A DNA stretch of 64,000 bases from Defluviitalea saccharophila. Its GTDB lineage: Bacteria > Bacillota > Clostridia > Lachnospirales > Defluviitaleaceae. The stretch covers positions 2,656,592-2,720,591 of the forward strand of contig NZ_CP121687.1 in the NCBI RefSeq assembly GCF_038396635.1. Reading direction: 5' to 3'. Below, piece after piece: positions 36,236 to 45,089 of this stretch. A program made the translations under genes and the position numbers. The notes under the pieces are model-generated. The model ran no database searches and was not told the origin of the DNA. It saw nothing but the letters and a program-made list of their open reading frames with translations. How positions within the stretch are numbered: position 1 is the first letter of the stretch; the number at the start of each line of letters is the position of its first letter.

Positions 36236-37222
36236 ATGAAGTATCATCTATTGGCATTTTGTTTAGGGTTTCTTCTGGATTTGCTATTGGGAGATCCTTA
36301 TTATTTTCCCCACCCGATTCGCTGGATAGGAAAAGGGATAGCAGAATTAGAAAAAAGACTATTAATACATGAAAGTGACAGGAACCAAAAGCGTGAGTTA
36401 GTCAATGGAGCTATCCTGGTTGTTGTGGTGTTGGCAATAACCACCATTGTAGCTGCTTTTATTTTAGTAGGAGCATATGGCATACATCCTTATTTTGGTG
36501 TTCTGATAGAAACTCTTATGACTTATCAGATTTTAGCTGTAAAGTCTCTTAAAGTTGAAAGCATGAAAGTATATAAGCGTTTAAAGGAAGAAGGACTGGA
36601 GGGTGCCAGAAAAGCAGTTTCCATGATTGTAGGCAGGGATACAGAACTTCTTGATGAAGAAGGGGTGGCAAAAGCCGCTGTTGAAACGGTTGCAGAGAAC
36701 ACTTCAGATGGTGTGATTGCACCCATGCTGTATACGGCGCTTGGAGGGCCTGTTCTTGGATTTTTTTATAAAGCCCTCAACACAATGGATTCTATGATTG
36801 GCTATAAAAATGATAAATATCTCTATTTTGGAAGAACTGCAGCGAAACTGGACGATGTTGTAAATTATATTCCATCCAGAATCAGTGCTTATCTTATGAT
36901 TCTTGCAGCCTTTTTAAGCGGCAGAAACTTTAATGGAAAACAGGCTTATAAAATCTATAAAAGAGATCGAAAAAAACATGCCAGTCCCAATTCAGCTCAG
37001 ACAGAATCCGTATGTGCAGGGGCTTTGGGAATACAGTTAGCAGGGGATGCCAGTTATTTTGGCAGGATTGTAAAAAAGCCTTATATAGGAGATAGGTTGC
37101 GCAAGGTGGAATATGAAGATATTAAGCGTATCAATCACTTAATGTATCTGACAGCTTGGATTTGTGAAATATTGTGTTTGACTATGATGTATGTGGTGAT
37201 GTGGCTTTTGGAAGGGAAGTGA
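36236..37222 (+). CDS. cbiB: Adenosylcobinamide-phosphate synthase
   Basis: A 328-residue membrane protein that attaches aminopropanol phosphate to adenosylcobyric acid. Hallmarks are LLLGDPYYFPHPIRWIGK near the N-terminus, VSMIVGRDTELLDEEGVAKA, ENTSDGVIAPMLY, LNTMDSMIGYKNDKY and HASPNSAQTESVCAGAL. About five membrane helices. GGGAG precedes the start. It uses the product of the CobD decarboxylase encoded next. Confidence 0.96.
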   Translation: MKYHLLAFCLGFLLDLLLGDPYYFPHPIRWIGKGIAELEKRLLIHESDRNQKRELVNGAILVVVVLAITTIVAAFILVGAYGIHPYFGVLIETLMTYQILAVKSLKVESMKVYKRLKEEGLEGARKAVSMIVGRDTELLDEEGVAKAAVETVAENTSDGVIAPMLYTALGGPVLGFFYKALNTMDSMIGYKNDKYLYFGRTAAKLDDVVNYIPSRISAYLMILAAFLSGRNFNGKQAYKIYKRDRKKHASPNSAQTESVCAGALGIQLAGDASYFGRIVKKPYIGDRLRKVEYEDIKRINHLMYLTAWICEILCLTMMYVVMWLLEGK

Positions 37223-37229
37223 CCTGTGT

Positions 37230-38273
37230 ATGAGAGCAATTCATGGCGGAGATGTCTACAGAAACCATGTTGATATAGATTTTTCTGTTAATATCAATCC
37301 TTTTGGAATGCCGGAGGGAGTAGAGGAAGCGTTACACAATGCGGTAAAAAATTGTTTCCAATATCCGGATATAAAGGCTGAAAAATTAAAAAAGGCATTA
37401 AGCAGTGCCCTTGGAGTTAAAGAAGAGCAGCTATTATTTGGAAATGGAGCTTCGGAGCTTTTTTTAGGGATAGTACATGCCATAAAGCCTAAAAAAGTTT
37501 TGATTCCTGTCCCCTCATTTTATGGGTATGAATATGCATCGCAGACAGTGGAAAGCTACACCCTTTACTACCCATTAAAAGAAGACAAAGATTTTATGCT
37601 GGAAGAATCTTTTTTTGAGGTGCTGACAGAAGAGATAGACCTTCTTTTTCTTGCCCATCCCAATAATCCAACTGGAAAGCTGATGAATAGAGATTATCTA
37701 AAGAAGCTATTGAGGATATGCAAGGAGAAAAATATATGGGTGGTTCTTGATGAATGTTTTATCGAGTTCTGCGGCAATGAATTTTCTATACTGCCGGAAA
37801 TCGATACATACGATAACTTATTGCTTGTTCGTGCATTTACAAAGATTTATGCCATCCCGGGAGTTAGGTTGGGATATTTGGTGTGCAGCAATACAAGCCT
37901 TTTAGAAAAGATAAGACAACATCTCCCGGAGTGGAACTTATCCACATTTGCACAGGAGGCAGGTATTGCTTGTGTAAAACAATCGTCTTTTATCGCTAAA
38001 ACTGTGGATTATGTAAGAAAAGAAAGACAATTTTTATTGGAACATCTAAATCAGCTGGGAGTAAAAACATTTCCAGGAGAGGCCAATTTTATACTTCTTT
38101 ACAGCGAAAAGCTTTTGTATGAAGCATTATTAAAGCAAGGGATATTGATTAGGGATTGTGAGAATTTTAGAGGATTATCAAAAGGTTATTACAGGATAGC
38201 AGTAAAAACGAGGAAAGAAAATGAAATCTTATTGAAAGCAATAGCCAAAGTGTATTGTACAAGAGTGGTTTAG
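37230..38273 (+). CDS. cobD: L-threonine-O-3-phosphate decarboxylase
   Basis: A 347-residue PLP enzyme of the class I aminotransferase fold that makes (R)-1-amino-2-propanol phosphate for CbiB. Motifs include DFSVNINPFGMPEGV, FGNGASELFLGI, AHPNNPTGKL, VLDECFIEFC and RAFTKIYAIPGVRLGY (the PLP lysine is in FTKIYA). Histidinol-phosphate aminotransferase is the nearest alternative, but the operon position decides for CobD. It is the last gene before a strong terminator. Confidence 0.93.
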   Translation: MRAIHGGDVYRNHVDIDFSVNINPFGMPEGVEEALHNAVKNCFQYPDIKAEKLKKALSSALGVKEEQLLFGNGASELFLGIVHAIKPKKVLIPVPSFYGYEYASQTVESYTLYYPLKEDKDFMLEESFFEVLTEEIDLLFLAHPNNPTGKLMNRDYLKKLLRICKEKNIWVVLDECFIEFCGNEFSILPEIDTYDNLLLVRAFTKIYAIPGVRLGYLVCSNTSLLEKIRQHLPEWNLSTFAQEAGIACVKQSSFIAKTVDYVRKERQFLLEHLNQLGVKTFPGEANFILLYSEKLLYEALLKQGILIRDCENFRGLSKGYYRIAVKTRKENEILLKAIAKVYCTRVV

Positions 38274-38336
38274 GACAGAGTATATTAAAAAGAAAAGCTT
38301 TGAGAGTGTTCTTTTGAATAAGAAAGATGATTGAGA

Positions 38337-38380
38337 AAACGGATTAGTCGGTGCAAGTGTACAGGACTAATCCGTTTTAT
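38337..38380 (+). terminator. Terminator of the cobalamin operon
   Basis: AAAACGGATTAGTC pairs perfectly with GACTAATCCGTTTT around a 15-nt loop, then ATTG. Confidence 0.92.
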
Positions 38381-38444
38381 TGTCTACGGAGCGTGGATTA
38401 TTTTTTAAAGTATTTTGGTTTATACTAAAGTCGAGGTGAGCACA

Positions 38445-38789
38445 ATGGATATAAGAAGGAAAAAAGAACTTTTGGAAATGTATAAACATAGACGCCCTGA
38501 AATGGGTGTTATATCTTATTGCTGTAAAGAAACGGGAGAAGCATTTTTGGGTATCTCTACAGATACAAAAGCAGACTTCAATAGTACCACTGTGAAACTA
38601 AATGCCAGGATGCATCCCAATAAACGATTGCAGGAACTGTGGAATCAATATGGTCAGGAAGGCTTTGAACTATCCGTTATTAAAGTCTTAAAATATGAAG
38701 ATCCCAATGAAGACCATACAGAGGAATTAGAAAAATTAAGAGAGCAGTGTTTTGCTGCTGATCCGAATGCAAGGAGGATATGGAGATGA
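38445..38789 (+). CDS. GIY-YIG nuclease family protein
   Basis: A 114-residue protein. The GIY-YIG-like pair is GVISYCCKETGEAFLGIS, with small-protein features typical of the UvrC/Slx1-like fold further on (NARMHPNKRLQELWNQYG and FELSVIKVLKYED). The second half is Glu-rich. GAGGTGAG precedes the ATG at 38445. The stop overlaps the next start (ATGA), so it is the first gene of a coupled three-gene unit with an unknown protein and an AAA-VWA fusion. The catalytic residues are only partly conserved, and it may bind rather than cut DNA. Confidence 0.78.
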   Translation: MDIRRKKELLEMYKHRRPEMGVISYCCKETGEAFLGISTDTKADFNSTTVKLNARMHPNKRLQELWNQYGQEGFELSVIKVLKYEDPNEDHTEELEKLREQCFAADPNARRIWR

Positions 38790-39250
38790 ATGAAAAAGCA
38801 GTTATTGTATCCAATGGATATGACCGTGTAGATGGCAGAAATGCTTACCAATCTGATATCAAGCGTTTAACTTTAGGAGAACCGATACTGGAAGAAAATA
38901 AAAAAATGCAGATTGCCGCACAGATATGGAAAACCGGTAAAGACGGAGAATTGGAGTTAGCTCAGGAATTACCGATTCATCAGGTGTTTGACTTGATGAT
39001 TTTACTATCCCGGACATTGCTGTACTTTAAAGAAGCCTATCGACTTCCCCTTTTATATGATCCGGAAAATCCGACTATAGAACGCGTTGGGGTGCAGGGA
39101 GGCGTTTTGCCCGTAGAAGTTTGTATTGATAACAAAAATATTAATGAGGACATCAAGGCGTTTGCCCAGAGCCTAAATGATTTAGGAGAAATTATTGGAG
39201 AGCGACAGCGCGTGCTGACACGAATTTTAGAAGAATTGGAGTGTTATTAA
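38786..39250 (+). CDS. Unknown protein, possibly DUF6530 family
   Basis: A 154-residue soluble protein with an unusual opening (VSNGYDRVDGRNAYQSDIKR), a middle helix HQVFDLMILLSRTLLYFKEA, and a C-terminal helical segment. I recall a DUF6530 group with this look but cannot confirm it. The ATG at 38786 is chosen for the ATGA overlap with the upstream stop and AGGAGG nine bases before; an ATG at 38780 is too close. Its TAA overlaps the next ATG by one base, so it is made together with the AAA-VWA protein and is probably its partner. Confidence 0.7.
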   Translation: MNEKAVIVSNGYDRVDGRNAYQSDIKRLTLGEPILEENKKMQIAAQIWKTGKDGELELAQELPIHQVFDLMILLSRTLLYFKEAYRLPLLYDPENPTIERVGVQGGVLPVEVCIDNKNINEDIKAFAQSLNDLGEIIGERQRVLTRILEELECY

Positions 39251-41289
39251 TGAGAAAGACCTGTGTACTGTCACCAGACAGACAGTTAACTGAAGAGGAA
39301 CAAGCCCTTGTCTGGAAAAAACCACCCTCACATATTGAAAGCGAGGCAGAAAAGCGCATTTATCAAGAAGTCGTAAGAAATTGGAATCGGGGCGAAATGA
39401 AAATCAGTACCATTTTACTAGAGGGTGATGCAGGTTCGGGGAAAACCCAGCTTGCCAAAGCTTTATCTGCTGCTTTTAATCTGCCTTATACTAAAATCAC
39501 CTGTTTTGCAGATATGGATAAGTCAGATATTTTAGGTTCTATTCTTCCGGTACTTTCGGAAGAAAATAGTCAATCAGATGCTGTGGAATACCGCTATTAT
39601 CCGTCAGAAATAGTTCGTGCCTATGAAAATGGATGGCTCTTAGAGATTCAGGAACCTACTGTGATTAGAGACGCTGCGGTCTTAATGGCGCTCAATTCCG
39701 TCTTAGAACCAGACGGCAGTTTGAATTTACCAACGCGCATCGCCCGAAGACACCCGGATTTTATTGCGGTAATTACAACAAACCGAGGGTACAATGGGTG
39801 TCGACCTTTAAACGAAGCATTGAGAGATCGAGTACAGCATGCAGAAAAGCTTGACTTGCCGCCTAAAGAAGTGATGATGGAACGGGCTAAAGCAAAGACC
39901 GGCTGTCAGTCGGAAGAGGTGCTTTCTCTTTTAGCGGAAACGATTATACTGCTAGATAAAACCGCTCGGGCAAATGCCATTAAAGGTGTAGCAGGAATGC
40001 GTTCCTATATTTTTTGGGTGGATGCCGTTCATAGTGGCGCTTCAATACAAGAGTCTTTGTATCATAAGGTACTTTATAAAATTACCACTGATCCACAGGA
40101 ACTTGGCATTTTAGAAGAGGCATTACAACGTCAAAGGTTAACTGAGAAGCTTAAAGAATTGGACAGTATCCATACTTCCCATTTAGAAAAGGAAAATCCC
40201 GAAGTCATGGAAATTAAACTTTCTGCAGATGGGGAGGTTTCTTCCGAAATAGACGAAGCAGACAAAGACGCAGTACGTTTAAGGAAATCAGCAGACCAAG
40301 AGGGAAGCTCAGATAAAAGCAGTGATGAAAATATCGCTATCTCAAGTAACGATAATGGGGAAAACGGAACACCACTATATCATGAATTGGATCAATCCAA
40401 GATCAATGAATCGCAGAAAAAAGAATTTCGCAAACAATTAAACAAAGAGGCGCGCCAAAGTGTTCAAGGCAGCCTTCATGAAGCTATCAAGCTGATTGTC
40501 CATCGTCCGGAAGCTACAGACCAAAACAGGGAAGAGTATCATAAGATGGCGGCTAGTTTGATGCCAGTTATTCGGGAACTCATTCATAAAACCAATCCGC
40601 TTTTGGAACATGAGGTTTCTACGGAATTTGCTAAATCCCAGCTTTACGGCACAAAGTTCTGTGCAGAGCAGGTTGCCTCAATGGATTTTCGTGTCTTTGC
40701 CCGAAAGCGTCCCCCGGAGGAAGAACCATCCCTTGCTGTGGCCCTCAGGATTGACGAATCCGCATCCATGTCAGCTTTTGGTCGTTTAGAAGCGGCAAAG
40801 CAGGCAGCAGTGGCATTATATGAATTCTGCACCGAGTGCGGTATTCCGATTATGGTTTACGGCGATACGGCAGACCGCTCCAAACTGGAGCAAATGTCTA
40901 TTTATTCCTATGTAGATTTTGAAAGTAAAGATCCGGATGAAAAGTATTCGCTTATGAACATTCAGGCCCGAAGCAATAACCGGGATGGTATGGCTTTACG
41001 CATTCTTTCTGACAGGTTGCTTAAGGCACCACAAAAAACGAAATTAATCATTAGTCTAAGTGATGGCCAACCTAAGGCTATGCCTGATTACACCGGGGAA
41101 AAAGCAGCTTATGATATGAAGAATACACTTCAGGAATACAGGCGAAAAGGCATTCAATTCCTTGCCGCAGCTATTGGGCAGGATAAAGAAGCTATCCGAG
41201 ATCTTTACGGAGCTGAAAATACATTGGATATAAGCGATTTAAAAGAGCTTCCAGCAAGATTGGTACAAATCATCGCAAGATTTTTATAA
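39250..41289 (+). CDS. MoxR-like AAA ATPase fused to VWA domain
   Basis: A 679-residue protein. The N-terminal AAA module has Walker A at residues 59-66 (GDAGSGKT), a Walker B-like GWLLEIQEPT, and ITTNRGYNGCRPLNEALRDR as sensor 1 and arginine finger. A charged, Ser/Asp/Glu-rich linker spans about 300-380. The C-terminal VWA domain holds the metal-binding DxSxS in VALRIDESASMSAFGR, later Thr in YGDTADR and Asp in ISLSDGQPK. One chain thus combines the two proteins of MoxR/VWA or CobS/CobT-type pairs that remodel or load metal into partner proteins. No cognate large chelatase is nearby. It is the last gene of the unit. Confidence 0.9.
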   Translation: MRKTCVLSPDRQLTEEEQALVWKKPPSHIESEAEKRIYQEVVRNWNRGEMKISTILLEGDAGSGKTQLAKALSAAFNLPYTKITCFADMDKSDILGSILPVLSEENSQSDAVEYRYYPSEIVRAYENGWLLEIQEPTVIRDAAVLMALNSVLEPDGSLNLPTRIARRHPDFIAVITTNRGYNGCRPLNEALRDRVQHAEKLDLPPKEVMMERAKAKTGCQSEEVLSLLAETIILLDKTARANAIKGVAGMRSYIFWVDAVHSGASIQESLYHKVLYKITTDPQELGILEEALQRQRLTEKLKELDSIHTSHLEKENPEVMEIKLSADGEVSSEIDEADKDAVRLRKSADQEGSSDKSSDENIAISSNDNGENGTPLYHELDQSKINESQKKEFRKQLNKEARQSVQGSLHEAIKLIVHRPEATDQNREEYHKMAASLMPVIRELIHKTNPLLEHEVSTEFAKSQLYGTKFCAEQVASMDFRVFARKRPPEEEPSLAVALRIDESASMSAFGRLEAAKQAAVALYEFCTECGIPIMVYGDTADRSKLEQMSIYSYVDFESKDPDEKYSLMNIQARSNNRDGMALRILSDRLLKAPQKTKLIISLSDGQPKAMPDYTGEKAAYDMKNTLQEYRRKGIQFLAAAIGQDKEAIRDLYGAENTLDISDLKELPARLVQIIARFL

Positions 41290-41334
41290 AAAATCCCCTC
41301 TATGACATGAAGTATCTGCCATAGGGGGGATTTG
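41287..41334. terminator. Bidirectional terminator
   Basis: AAATCCCCTCTATG and CATAGGGGGGATTT pair with small internal mismatches. The T run is best on the minus strand, so it mainly stops the AraC gene, and also the AAA-VWA operon. Confidence 0.8.
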
Positions 41335-41383
41335 CTATTGAAGGTTACTAGTTACCAATAAATATTTGGGGTTGCATCGTATC

Positions 41384-42238
41384 TTAAATATGTCTTATAT
41401 GCTTAGCTCTAAGGTTGGAAGGTGTGCATCCGTATGCTTCTTTAAACATATGATTAAATAATTTATAGTTGGTGAAGCCATGTCGTTCTTGAATGATTGT
41501 AATACTATCATCTGTTTGAAGTATGTCGTTATGAATTCGGGCAAGTCTTACCAAGTTAAGATATTTTATAAAAGTAAGTCCCATATGTTTTTTAAAAAAA
41601 CGGCAGAAATATTCCGGATTCAAAGCAACCAAAGAGGCTACTTGTTCCAGGGGGATGGGTTCTTGATAATGTTGTTCCACATAATCGATAATTTTCTTTA
41701 ACCGCCCCAAATGCTTGGTGGATTTGGTATCTTTTGCAGGATCTTTCAATATGGAGTAATTGCCATAGAGTATGTGCAGAAACAGATATAGTTCACTGAT
41801 AAATAAGAATTGATATCCTTCTTCTGCCTGAACATAAAGATTTGCTAGATTAAGAAGATGAGAGATCATCTTTTGATATATGGGATATTCATTTAGTTTT
41901 TTATAAGGATAATATTGTCTGAATTGTATCCTATCGAAATGCTCCACACACTGTTCAAGGAGTTCATAGGGGATTTGAAGCAACAGAACCTTAGAGGCAC
42001 CCAGACTTCTGGTAAAATGAATATCCCCGGAATTTACAACAAATAAATCATTCTGATGGAGGATGTATTTTTCCTCATTTAAAACAATATGATTTGTCCC
42101 CTCAAAAATGTACAGGATTTCTACATGATTATGCCAATGGTTAGGGATGATCTGATTATAAGTGTGGTAGATATCAAAATAAACAGGTAGTTGTGGTTTA
42201 GGAGTAATGATTTCATGGATGGACATTAGTTGATTCAT
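41384..42238 (-). CDS. AraC-family transcriptional regulator
   Basis: A 284-residue regulator with an N-terminal cupin-type sugar-binding domain (IIPNHWHNHVEILYIFEGTN, NDLFVVNSGDIHFTRSL) and two C-terminal helix-turn-helix motifs (IPLEQVASLVALNPEYFCRF, ITIIQERHGFTNYKLFNHMF). It is divergent from the beta-glucosidase gene, whose promoter carries a 22-bp direct repeat. It probably activates that gene when a plant-derived sugar is present. Confidence 0.93.
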   Translation of the reverse strand: MNQLMSIHEIITPKPQLPVYFDIYHTYNQIIPNHWHNHVEILYIFEGTNHIVLNEEKYILHQNDLFVVNSGDIHFTRSLGASKVLLLQIPYELLEQCVEHFDRIQFRQYYPYKKLNEYPIYQKMISHLLNLANLYVQAEEGYQFLFISELYLFLHILYGNYSILKDPAKDTKSTKHLGRLKKIIDYVEQHYQEPIPLEQVASLVALNPEYFCRFFKKHMGLTFIKYLNLVRLARIHNDILQTDDSITIIQERHGFTNYKLFNHMFKEAYGCTPSNLRAKHIRHI

Positions 42239-42300
42239 CCCTTCATATAAAGTATTTTTGGAAAATGTGTAGCTACGACGAAGGTATCATAGGACTATAA

Positions 42301-42341
42301 AAAAGTCAATATTGACTGAATAAAAAGTCAGAAATCGACTT
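42301..42341. promoter_or_regulatory. Likely AraC-family binding sites
   Basis: AAAAGTCA occurs at 42301 and 42323, 22 bp apart on the same strand, the two-turn spacing that AraC-type regulators favour. A 14-bp perfect palindrome (42304-42317, AGTCAATATTGACT) and an AAGTC-N7-GACTT repeat overlap it. Confidence 0.65.
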
Positions 42342-42343
42342 GT

Positions 42344-42378
42344 TTGAGAATTTTTATGAAGTATAAAATATAAGAAAA
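42344..42378 (+). promoter_or_regulatory. Possible beta-glucosidase promoter
   Basis: TTGAGA/TTGTTT-like -35 sequence just after the AGTC repeats is followed by TATAAAAT near 42362. The match is modest, as expected for an activator-dependent promoter. Confidence 0.4.
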
Positions 42379-42429
42379 TTCAAGTGATATATTAAGTCTC
42401 AGATTTATTACAGATTAGGGGGAATTCAT

Positions 42430-44853
42430 ATGATTAAATGGCAAAGGCCAAGGTTTCAGCCCAATTTGCCTTTGGGGGAAAACAATCAAAAGGTGACAGC
42501 ATCAAAAGAGCATCGAGAACTATCAAAGAATGCTGCAAAAGAAGGTATGGTTCTTTTAAAAAATATGAACCATGTCCTTCCATTGCCCAAAGGGTCAAAA
42601 GTTGCATTGTTTGGAAAAGGTACATTTGACTATGTTAAAGGCGGCGGTGGCAGTGGTGATGTGACGGTTGAATATGTTACTAATCTATATAACGGCATGA
42701 AGGCATTAAAGGAAAGAGTTACGGTGTTCGAGGAACTGGCAGATTTTTACCGAAAAAATGTTATGGAGCAGTATGCAAAGGGTGCCGTACCGGGCCTGAC
42801 AGTAGAACCGGAAGTTCCCCGTGAGCTTTTAGCAAAGGCTAGAGCATTTACAGATACCGCAATTATTTCTATTAGTCGTTTTTCAGGAGAAGGATGGGAT
42901 CGAAAAAGCACTTTTGACAAAAACAGCAACAATCTCATAGGACCTGAAGCACTTTTTGCAAAGAAAGCGGATGGAATCTATGAAAACGGTGATTTTTATC
43001 TGACCAAAAAAGAAATTGAAATGGTAAATGTTGTGAAAGAGGCATTTAACAAAGTTATTGTTGTTTTGAATGTAGGAGGTATTGTGGATACGGAATGGTT
43101 TGTAAATGACGATGCAATTCAATCGGTTTTAATGGCATGGCAAGGGGGCATGGAAGGAGGAAGTGCCGCTGCGGAGCTTCTTTGTGGAATAGGTAATCCT
43201 TCAGGCAAATTATCAGATACCTTTGCAAAAAGATTAGAAGATTATCCTTCTACATATAATTTCCACGAATCTGAAGACTACGTTGACTACACCGAAGATA
43301 TTTATGTAGGGTATCGTTATTTCGAGACGATTCCCGGTGCTGCAGATAAGGTCAATTATCCTTTTGGATATGGATTATCCTATACATCTTTTGATTATTC
43401 TGTTGCTTCAATAAGACAGGAAAAAGATTTTATTAAGGTTTTGGTTAATGTAACCAATACAGGTTCTATGGAAGGAAAAGAAGTCATCCAGCTTTATTTT
43501 GGAGCCTCTCAGGGACTTCTTGGGAAGCCTGCTAAAAGTTTAATTGCTTTCCAAAAGACTCGTTTACTGAAGCCTGGAGAGACTCAGCTTGTAAAACTTG
43601 AATTTTCGGTGGATGACATGGCTTCTTATGATGATTTGGGTAAGGTTCAGAAGTCTGCCTATGTTCTTGAGGCAGGGGAGTATGTATTTTTTGTCGGAAC
43701 TTCTGTAAGGGATGTACAAAGAATTGATTTTGTTTATACTGCACCTCAAAACAGAGTTGTAAAGCAGCTTACTGAAAAATTAGCCCCCACTTCATTAAAG
43801 GAAAGAATGCGGGCGGATGGAAGTTTTGAGAAACTTCCTCTAAAAGAACCTAATGATCCTGATGCATGCGGTATTGATAAAATGCCCATAGAAATGACAC
43901 AAGGGTATGCACCGGAAGTTCGTGCAAGAGGTCGTTATCAATTATGGAAAGAGTCACATGAAAACGGCATACATACTCTTTATGAGGTGGCTAACGGCAA
44001 GATTTCCATAGATGAATTCCTGGCACAGATGACAGATGAAGAAGTAGCCCATTTATTAGGCGGTCAGCCTAATACAGGGGTTGCCAATACTTTTGGATAT
44101 GGAAATATGCCAGAATACGGTATCCCTAATGTAATGACTGCTGATGGACCAGCTGGATTACGAATTGCCCCGGAATGTGGGGTTAATACGACTGCCTGGC
44201 CTTGTTCAACGCTCTTGGCTTGTACTTGGGATGCAGATATTGTATATGCAGTAGGGGAAGCAGGTGCCAAAGAAGTAAAGGAAAATAACATTTCAGTATG
44301 GTTAACTCCGGCAGTGAATATACACAGAAGTCCCTTGTGTGGCCGTAACTTTGAATATTATTCCGAAGATCCGTTTTTAACTGGCAAACTGGCTGCAGCC
44401 ATGGTAAAAGGGATTCAATCTCAGCATATTGGAGCAACCGTTAAACATTTTGCTCTAAACAACAAGGAGACCAACAGAAAGAACAGCGATTCCAGAGTGT
44501 CTGAACGAGCAGCCAGGGAAATTTATTTAAAACCCTTTGAAATCATTGTTAAAGAAGCAAAACCATGGAGCATTATGACCTCTTATAATATCATTAATGG
44601 ACATCGGGCATCTGAAAATAGAGAGCTGCTGGAAGATATCCTGAGAGGCGAATGGGGATGGGAAGGCATGGTCACTACGGATTGGTGGACCTATGGAGAA
44701 CATTATAAAGAAGTGAAAGCAGGAAATGATGTCAAAATGGGTTGCGGTTACCCGGAACGTCTTATGGAAGCCAAAGCATTAGGTTTAATTTCTCGACAAG
44801 AAATGGAAATTTGTGCAAAGAGGGTTCTTGAGTTAATTTTGAAATTGGATTAA
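42430..44853 (+). CDS. Beta-glucosidase, GH3 with permuted domain order
   Basis: An 807-residue glycoside hydrolase family 3 enzyme. Domain order is inverted: the GH3 C-terminal alpha/beta domain comes first (KNAAKEGMVLLKNMNHVLPL, KGGGGSGDV, DTEWFVNDDAI), then an FnIII-like domain (VNVTNTGSMEGKEVIQLYF). The catalytic TIM-barrel domain is last (GIPNVMTADGPAGLRI, NFEYYSEDPFLTGKLAAAMV, IGATVKHFALNNKETNR). The nucleophile Asp is in GMVTTDWWTYG. It releases glucose or similar units from beta-linked oligosaccharides. There is no signal peptide, so it acts in the cytoplasm on imported sugars. GGGGG precedes the start. Confidence 0.95.
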   Translation: MIKWQRPRFQPNLPLGENNQKVTASKEHRELSKNAAKEGMVLLKNMNHVLPLPKGSKVALFGKGTFDYVKGGGGSGDVTVEYVTNLYNGMKALKERVTVFEELADFYRKNVMEQYAKGAVPGLTVEPEVPRELLAKARAFTDTAIISISRFSGEGWDRKSTFDKNSNNLIGPEALFAKKADGIYENGDFYLTKKEIEMVNVVKEAFNKVIVVLNVGGIVDTEWFVNDDAIQSVLMAWQGGMEGGSAAAELLCGIGNPSGKLSDTFAKRLEDYPSTYNFHESEDYVDYTEDIYVGYRYFETIPGAADKVNYPFGYGLSYTSFDYSVASIRQEKDFIKVLVNVTNTGSMEGKEVIQLYFGASQGLLGKPAKSLIAFQKTRLLKPGETQLVKLEFSVDDMASYDDLGKVQKSAYVLEAGEYVFFVGTSVRDVQRIDFVYTAPQNRVVKQLTEKLAPTSLKERMRADGSFEKLPLKEPNDPDACGIDKMPIEMTQGYAPEVRARGRYQLWKESHENGIHTLYEVANGKISIDEFLAQMTDEEVAHLLGGQPNTGVANTFGYGNMPEYGIPNVMTADGPAGLRIAPECGVNTTAWPCSTLLACTWDADIVYAVGEAGAKEVKENNISVWLTPAVNIHRSPLCGRNFEYYSEDPFLTGKLAAAMVKGIQSQHIGATVKHFALNNKETNRKNSDSRVSERAAREIYLKPFEIIVKEAKPWSIMTSYNIINGHRASENRELLEDILRGEWGWEGMVTTDWWTYGEHYKEVKAGNDVKMGCGYPERLMEAKALGLISRQEMEICAKRVLELILKLD

Positions 44854-44913
44854 GTAGTGGTGCCTGTTGTTCCTGTTTTAACGTTTTAAATATTGAATCA
44901 ATTCCTTAATCAG

Positions 44914-44954
44914 AAGGAGTTGTTGTACTAAATGTATAGTCAACAGCTCCTTTA
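44914..44954 (+). terminator. Terminator after the beta-glucosidase
   Basis: AAGGAGTTGTTG and CAACAGCTCCTTT pair with one mismatch around a 15-nt loop; TATTATG follows. Confidence 0.8.
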
Positions 44955-45089
44955 TTATGAGTTGTTCCCTTATTGAGTACGCAAAGGGTTCAAAAGAATT
45001 TGACGGATAATCTTGATTTAGACTTTGATACAGATGTCGTCGTAAGATTTCTATAAATATGTTATACTAACAGAGATGGAGGTGAGGGC

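Noticed and set aside
42883-43122. Minus-strand frame inside the GH3 gene
   Set aside because: Shadow frame with no start signal, opposite conserved GH3 codons.
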